From Microtetraspora niveoalba (GTDB taxonomy: Bacteria; Actinomycetota; Actinomycetes; Streptosporangiales; Streptosporangiaceae), in NCBI RefSeq assembly GCF_001570405.1, contig NZ_BBYM01000014.1, positions 85,316 to 149,315 on the forward strand: 64,000 nt of DNA, written 5' to 3'. The notes under the pieces were generated by a model, which worked only from the letters and a program-made list of their open reading frames with translations, was not told the origin of the DNA and did not search any database. Both the position numbers and the translations under genes were made by a program. Below, in pieces: positions 60,147 through 64,000 of the stretch. Within the stretch, counting starts at the first letter, position 1; each line of letters starts with the position of its first letter.

Positions 60147-61307
60147 TCAGAGGCGCTTGAGGCGGTCCACGGCCTCGTCGATGACCTCGTCGCGCTTGCA
60201 GAAGGCGAACCGCACATACCGCGCGCCGTACTCCGCGTGGTCGTAGAAGACCTGCGTGGGGATGGCGACCACGCCGGCGCGCTCCGGGAGCCGCCGCGCG
60301 AAGGCGAGGCCGTCGTCGAACCCCAGCGGCCGGATGTCGGCCTGGATGAAGTACGTCCCGGCGGGCCGGAGCACGTCGAAGCCGGCCGCGGCCAGTCCGT
60401 CCGCCAGCCGGTCGCGCTTGGCCGAGAGGGACGCCCGCTGGGCGGCCACCCATTCCATCTCGTGCCGCAGGCCGTACGCGACGGCGAGCTGCCAGGGGGC
60501 GCCGGCCGTGAACGTCATGAACTGCTTGACCGCCTGAACGGCGGCGACCACGGCGTGCGGCGCGCAGACCCAGCCGACCTTCCAGCCGGTCACGGAGAAG
60601 GTCTTGCCCGCCGACGAGATGGTGACGGTGCGGTCGCGCATCCCGGGGAAGGTCGCGAGCGGGACGTGCTCGACCCCGTCGAAGGTGAGGTGCTCGTACA
60701 CCTCGTCGGTGACGGCGATCAGGTCGTGCTCCTCGCACAGGGCCGCGATCGACGCGAGCTCCTCGCGGGTGAACACGGTGCCGGTGGGGTTGTGCGGCGA
60801 GTTGACGAGGATCGCCCGGGTGCGGGGCCCGACGGCGGCGGCCAGCTCGGCGGGGTCGAACGTGAACCTCCCGGCCGCCACGCGCAGCGGCACGGGGACG
60901 CGGACGGCTCCGGCCAGGGCGATCGCCGCCGCGTAGGAGTCGTAGTAGGGCTCGAAGACGATCACCTCGTCACCCGGCTCGCACAGCGCGAGCACCGCCG
61001 CCGCGATGGCCTCGGTGGCGCCCACCGTGACGAGCACCTCGCCGTCCGGATCGTAGTCGAGGCCGTAGCAGGACTTCTGGTGCTCCGACACCGCGTGCCT
61101 GAGCTCGGGGACGCCCGGGCCCGGCGGGTACTGGTTGAGACCGCCGCGGATCGCCTCGACGGCGCGCTCCAGCATCGCCTCGGGGCCGTCGGTGTCCGGG
61201 AAGCCCTGCCCCAGATTGATCGAACCGGTCTCGACGGCCAGTCTCGTCATGGTCGCGAAGACGGTCGTGCCGAACTCGCGCATCCGTGCCACCAGAGGCT
61301 CTCTCAC
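60147..61307 (-). CDS. PLP-dependent aminotransferase, class I/II
   Basis: The 386-residue product is a fold-type I aminotransferase of the kynurenine/methionine/N-succinyl-diaminopimelate group: LGQGFPDTDGPE, GATEAIAAAVLAL, VFEPYYDSYAAAI, NSPHNPTGTVFT, VTDEVYEHLTFD, SSAGKTFSVTGWKVGW with the Schiff-base Lys235, and YVRFAFCKRDE. The substrate is not determined. It is divergent from the nitrilase gene across 105 bases, which raises the possibility of a shared regulator. Confidence 0.92.
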   Translation of the reverse strand: MREPLVARMREFGTTVFATMTRLAVETGSINLGQGFPDTDGPEAMLERAVEAIRGGLNQYPPGPGVPELRHAVSEHQKSCYGLDYDPDGEVLVTVGATEAIAAAVLALCEPGDEVIVFEPYYDSYAAAIALAGAVRVPVPLRVAAGRFTFDPAELAAAVGPRTRAILVNSPHNPTGTVFTREELASIAALCEEHDLIAVTDEVYEHLTFDGVEHVPLATFPGMRDRTVTISSAGKTFSVTGWKVGWVCAPHAVVAAVQAVKQFMTFTAGAPWQLAVAYGLRHEMEWVAAQRASLSAKRDRLADGLAAAGFDVLRPAGTYFIQADIRPLGFDDGLAFARRLPERAGVVAIPTQVFYDHAEYGARYVRFAFCKRDEVIDEAVDRLKRL

Positions 61308-61412
61308 GCTCGCAATTTACCCGTTGGACGCTCCTTCCGGATCAGGGCTGTGGATGACGACCCGGCGCCCCGGCATGGTGGGGACCACCGCCCGGCGGGC
61401 AGACTGGGACGC

Positions 61413-62228
61413 GTGACTCGCGTAGCCCTGTGCCAGATCCCGATCTCCCCTGACCCGAAGGCGAACCTCGAAGCCGCCCGCGAGGCGCTGGCGGAGGCCC
61501 GGGACGCCGAGCTGGCCGTGTTTCCCGAATCGACGCTGACCCGTTTCGGCCGGGGGGTGGCCGAGGCGGCCGAGCCGCTGGACGGCCCGTTCGTGACCGG
61601 GCTGGCCGAGGCGGCGCGCGAGTTCGGGACCGCCGTCATCGCCGGGACCTTCGAGCCCGGGGACGGCCGCGTGCGCAACACCGCCGTCGCGATCTCCGAG
61701 GACGGCGAGCTGAGGGCCGCCTACCGGAAGATCCACCTCTTCGACTCGTTCGGCGCCCGCGAGTCCGACCTCGTCCTGGCGGGTGACGTCCCCGTGGTCG
61801 TCGAGCTGGCCGGGCTCCGCGTCGGTCTGATCACCTGTTACGACGTGCGTTTCCCCGAGCTGGCCAGGGCGCTGGTCGACGCGGGGGCGGACACGTTCGC
61901 GGTCATCGCCGCGTGGGGGGCCGGGCCCATGAAGGAGGAGCACTGGGCGACCCTCGTCCGGGCCCGCGCGATCGAGAACACCACATGGACGGTCGCGGTC
62001 GGCCAGGCGCCCAACCCCGCAGCCTCGGACGGCTTCGGCGTCGGCCGGAGCATGCTGGTCGACCCCCTCGGGGTCGTACGGCACGACCTCGGCCCCGGGC
62101 GTGCCGTGCTGACGGGGGAGATCGACCTGGCGCTCGCCGCGCAGGTGCGCGGGGCGGTTCCCGCGCTGTCGCACCGGAGGCCGGACATTTTCTCCCGCCC
62201 CGCCGGGGAGACGGCGGCCGGATCGTAA
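61413..62228 (+). CDS. Nitrilase-superfamily amidohydrolase
   Basis: From the GTG at 61413 the 271-residue product has the complete catalytic triad: Glu39 (LAVFPESTL), Lys106 (AYRKIHLFD) and Cys142 (LITCYDVRFPELARAL). This fits omega-amidase/2-oxoglutaramate-amidase or N-carbamoyl hydrolase relatives. A divergent class I/II aminotransferase would suit the glutamine transaminase plus omega-amidase pair, an inference from order. The stop lies 11 bases from the right end of the IS200/IS605-type element. Confidence 0.9.
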   Translation: MTRVALCQIPISPDPKANLEAAREALAEARDAELAVFPESTLTRFGRGVAEAAEPLDGPFVTGLAEAAREFGTAVIAGTFEPGDGRVRNTAVAISEDGELRAAYRKIHLFDSFGARESDLVLAGDVPVVVELAGLRVGLITCYDVRFPELARALVDAGADTFAVIAAWGAGPMKEEHWATLVRARAIENTTWTVAVGQAPNPAASDGFGVGRSMLVDPLGVVRHDLGPGRAVLTGEIDLALAAQVRGAVPALSHRRPDIFSRPAGETAAGS

Positions 62229-62238
62229 ACTGTCGGTC

Positions 62239-62357
62239 TTGACATCCTCCCCCTAAAGGAGGGGGATTCCCACGGTCGCCCGTAGGCCTTCCTGCTTCAC
62301 CGCCGGTTGCCCGCTCGGAGGTCTCCGTTGAGGTCTTACACCAGCTCCACAGGCGTT
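62239..62357 (-). ncRNA. Probable omega (guide) RNA scaffold of the TnpB element
   Basis: In TnpB systems the guide RNA comes from the tnpB 3' end through the right end of the element, and the guide is the adjoining host DNA. Here 117 bases follow the tnpB stop and end in GTGGGAATCCCCCTCCTTTA then GGGGGAGGATGTCAA, the hairpin and terminal layout known for this RNA. Guide would be the minus-strand bases from 62238 down, GACCGACAGTTTACGATCCG, in the nitrilase 3' end. Inference by analogy. Confidence 0.6.
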
Positions 62358-63224
62358 TTACCTCTCCGCCAGCCCGGCGGCGAGGATGTTCTTCGCGGCG
62401 TTCACATCGCGGTCATGGGACGCGCCGCAGGCACACTCCCAGGTGCGGACGTTCAGTGGCATCGTGTCCTGCAAGGCGCCACACGCCGAGCACAGCTTGG
62501 ACGAGGGAAACCAACGGTCCACGACCACGAGTTCCCGCCCGTACCAGGCCGCCTTGTACTCCAACGCCGACCGCAGTTCCCGCCACGACGCGTCAGAGAT
62601 AGCGCGTGCCAGCGTGTGGTTTCTCACCATGGTGCGGACGGTCAGGTCCTCGATCACGACCGTTTGGTTCTCACGGACGAGACGAGTCGACAGCTTGTGC
62701 AGGAAGTCACGGCGGCGGTCGGCGATTCGGGCGTACACGCGGGCGACCTTCAGACGGGCCTTGGCCCGGTTCGCGCTGCCCTTTGCCTTGCGTGCGAGTG
62801 CCCGCTGCGCCTTGGCCAGCTTCCGCCGGTCGGCCCGCTCATGCCGGGGGTTGGTCACCTTCTCCCCAGTGGAGAGCGTGACGAGCGCGGTAATCCCAGC
62901 GTCCACGCCCATCCGGTTGTCTGTCGGGTCGAGCGGGCGGATCATCTCCTCCACGAGGATGGATACGAACCACCGGCCTGCGCTGTCGCGGGAGACGGTC
63001 ACCGTGGACGGCTCCGCTCCCTCGGGGAGGGGGCGCGACCACACGATGCGCAAGGGCTCGCTCATCTTCGCCAGGGTCAGGGTGCCGTCGCGCCAGCGGA
63101 ACGCCGAGCGGGTGTACTCCGCCGACGCCCGCGACTTCTTCCGGGACTTGAAGGTGGGGTAATCGGCCTGCCCGGGGGTCGGATAGAAGCGGTACATGTA
63201 TGCCCGCTTCACGATCTGCGCCAT
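62358..63224 (-). CDS. tnpB: TnpB with an internal N-terminal deletion
   Basis: The 288-residue product is shorter than the usual 370-400. After MYRFYPTPGQAD the chain jumps straight to YPTFKSRKKSRASAEYTRSA, a block that normally lies about 90-100 residues in; about 80 residues of the N-terminal WED/REC region are missing in frame. The RuvC part is intact: Asp108 (MGVDAG), Glu192 (VVIEDL), the zinc ribbon CSAC...CACG and Asp273 (HDRDVNAAK). TnpB is an RNA-guided nuclease, but without the REC domain it should not bind guide or target normally, so it is either decayed or altered. Confidence 0.85.
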   Translation of the reverse strand: MAQIVKRAYMYRFYPTPGQADYPTFKSRKKSRASAEYTRSAFRWRDGTLTLAKMSEPLRIVWSRPLPEGAEPSTVTVSRDSAGRWFVSILVEEMIRPLDPTDNRMGVDAGITALVTLSTGEKVTNPRHERADRRKLAKAQRALARKAKGSANRAKARLKVARVYARIADRRRDFLHKLSTRLVRENQTVVIEDLTVRTMVRNHTLARAISDASWRELRSALEYKAAWYGRELVVVDRWFPSSKLCSACGALQDTMPLNVRTWECACGASHDRDVNAAKNILAAGLAER

Positions 63225-63392
63225 GCCTCACATATTAGTAATCGATCAGTTGAGATTCGTACGTATGTTCGCACGTTCGGCGTGTGTTCGTGCGGCGGTT
63301 CGCCTTGCGGCGAATCGCCTACCCCTGCCCTGCTCCGCATGGAGTCCGATTCCTCCCCCGCCTGAAGACGGGGGTTTCCTCGGAGGTTTCTG

Positions 63393-63851
63393 ATGACCGA
63401 GCCGGGACCCAGGACGCCGATGCAGAAGGTGATCCCGCCGCGACTGCTCGTGCCGTACCTGTCGGGTAAGCGGACGATCGTCTCCGGGTACGTGTACCGG
63501 GTGCGGGACTGCGACCGGCTGACCACGCCGACGGCCCTGATCGGCGCCCTGGACCTGCGGTTCGAGGGGTCCGACCTGGTGCCCGGGGTGCCCGAGCTGT
63601 ACATCATGCGCTGGCTGGCGCGCGACACCGACCGCTACGTGGTCCCGTACGGCCCGCACATGGGCGGCGACTGGAACGATGCACCGCCGTTCGCGGGGAA
63701 CGGGTTCACCACGTCCGGGGACGGCGCCGTGCCGCAGTTCCACACGATGCCCATGCCGATCCCCGCCGGGGCCGAGATCATCCACCTGACGGGGAGCGGG
63801 GAACGTGTCTTCGCCCGCTACGACGGCCTGTCCTGGCGTCCGGCCGCGTGA
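63393..63851 (+). CDS. Hypothetical protein
   Basis: The 152-residue product starts at an ATG 3 bases past the approximate IS left end. It reads PRLLVPYLSGKRTIVSGYVY, PELYIMRWLARDTDRYVVPY and PIPAGAEIIHLTGSGERVFA: a compact, mostly beta-strand-like acidic protein without signal or membrane segment. No family was recognised. The IS end removes any normal upstream promoter, so expression may depend on the IS or come from a distant promoter. Stop overlaps the tiny ORF at 63848 (GTGA). Confidence 0.65.
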   Translation: MTEPGPRTPMQKVIPPRLLVPYLSGKRTIVSGYVYRVRDCDRLTTPTALIGALDLRFEGSDLVPGVPELYIMRWLARDTDRYVVPYGPHMGGDWNDAPPFAGNGFTTSGDGAVPQFHTMPMPIPAGAEIIHLTGSGERVFARYDGLSWRPAA

Positions 63852-63976
63852 TCGCGCCGGTGATCCCCCTTGCCGGCCCGGCCGGGCGAGCCACCGCGCC
63901 GTCGCGCGGCGCCCCGGACCTCACCGGGAGACTCCCACAGGCATCCACCACGACTACGGAGCGGGGCGTGGCATGA
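63848..63976 (+). CDS. Tiny bridging ORF (42 residues)
   Basis: The GTG at 63848 overlaps the previous stop (GTGA) and its own stop overlaps the next ATG at 63973 (ATGA), so the 42 codons fill the gap exactly, as also seen twice in the aro run. The product would be low-complexity (MIAPVIPLAGPAGRATAPSR). No ribosome-binding site is seen, so it may be chance; the overlap pattern alone supports it. Confidence 0.3.
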   Translation: MIAPVIPLAGPAGRATAPSRGAPDLTGRLPQASTTTTERGVA

Positions 63977-64000
63977 GTGACATCGAGCCGGTCGGGCTGG
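63973..64000 (+). CDS. Start of an unidentified gene (cut by the window end)
   Basis: An ATG at 63973 opens a frame reading MSDIEPVGL to the window edge. GGAGCGGGG lies upstream as a weak ribosome-binding site. Too short for a function call. Confidence 0.4.

Larger units (their letters stand above)
62239..63390 (-). mobile_element. IS200/IS605-family element with tnpB only
   Basis: The element on the minus strand has no TnpA transposase, only tnpB. The right end is taken as TCAA, complement of 62239-62242 after GGAGGATG, the known cleavage motif type in this family, with a subterminal hairpin (CCCCC/GGGGG at 62249-62265). The left end carries CCCCCG (63355-63360) with CGGGGG (63369-63374) and lies near 63390. 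Both ends share TCCTCCCCC and GGGGG(G/A)TTTCC or ATTCC text. The left boundary is approximate. It separates the nitrilase gene from the gene at 63393. Confidence 0.8.

Noticed and set aside
60051-61412. Long N-terminal extension of the nitrilase frame
   Set aside because: It is antisense to the aminotransferase gene, and the GTG at 61413 gives a normal nitrilase-family start.
62358-63224. TnpB as a nuclease-dead repressor (TldR)
   Set aside because: Those proteins lose RuvC acidic residues, whereas here all three are present and the N-terminal region is what is missing.

Overview
The window is high-GC DNA with the codon bias of a filamentous actinomycete. Gene content (class E sortase with an LPXTG substrate, WXG100-type proteins, DinG-type helicase, SseB, an aroC-aroK-aroB-aroQ run, DUF4012 and a fused Wzz/tyrosine-kinase in an exopolysaccharide locus) points to Streptosporangiales or a close relative; this placement is inference. 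No rRNA, tRNA or CRISPR array was seen.

Layout. (1) About 1-24000 is a large surface-polysaccharide locus. It holds a DegT-type sugar aminotransferase (cut by the window start), two paralogous ~790-residue multi-pass membrane proteins in inverted orientation (628-3003 minus, 7761-10121 plus), another polytopic membrane protein, a flippase, three GT4 glycosyltransferases, an asparagine synthase, two NAD-dependent sugar epimerases, a WecA/TagO-like initiating transferase, a fused Wzz-like co-polymerase/BY-kinase, its likely partner low-molecular-weight tyrosine phosphatase, a short membrane protein that may be a decayed LCP ligase, a DUF4012 protein, and a Cys/Gln/His-rich LPXTG protein divergent from a class E sortase. 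Together these suggest synthesis, export, length control and surface display of a glycan. (2) 24000-28300 holds an orphan sugar-ABC ATPase facing a LacI regulator with operator-like palindromes, a glutathione peroxidase and a secreted transglycosylase-like protein. (3) 28300-35100 holds a GC-rich minisatellite and two large secreted multidomain proteins, one with an ice-binding-type DUF3494 domain and one with a dimethylformamidase-like domain, both ending in 160-residue DUF4082-type repeats. (4) 35100-44100 holds TetR/diiron protein with twin palindromic operators, a DUF202 pair, a UBP zinc finger, a CPA1 antiporter, a long Tyr-Gly-rich repeat protein, and a DinG-type helicase. (5) 44100-52600 holds a MOSC protein, a YbaB/WXG100 module, an SGNH hydrolase, the aro genes (with very short ORFs filling two of the inter-gene gaps) and a prepilin peptidase. 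(6) 52700-64000 holds SseB, a ring-opening amidohydrolase, a carbamate kinase, an S37 peptidase, ahpC-ahpD with oxyR, an aminotransferase, a nitrilase, an IS200/IS605-type element whose TnpB has lost most of its N-terminal domain, and two further small or partial genes.

The most unusual features are the internally deleted TnpB that keeps its catalytic residues and a probable guide-RNA end, the tiny coupled ORFs in the aro operon, the sortase/substrate pair beside the polysaccharide locus, the DUF4082 arrays, and an unusual density of short tandem repeats between genes. Start codons were re-chosen from ribosome-binding sites and overlaps; all function calls are from motifs read by eye, with no database search.
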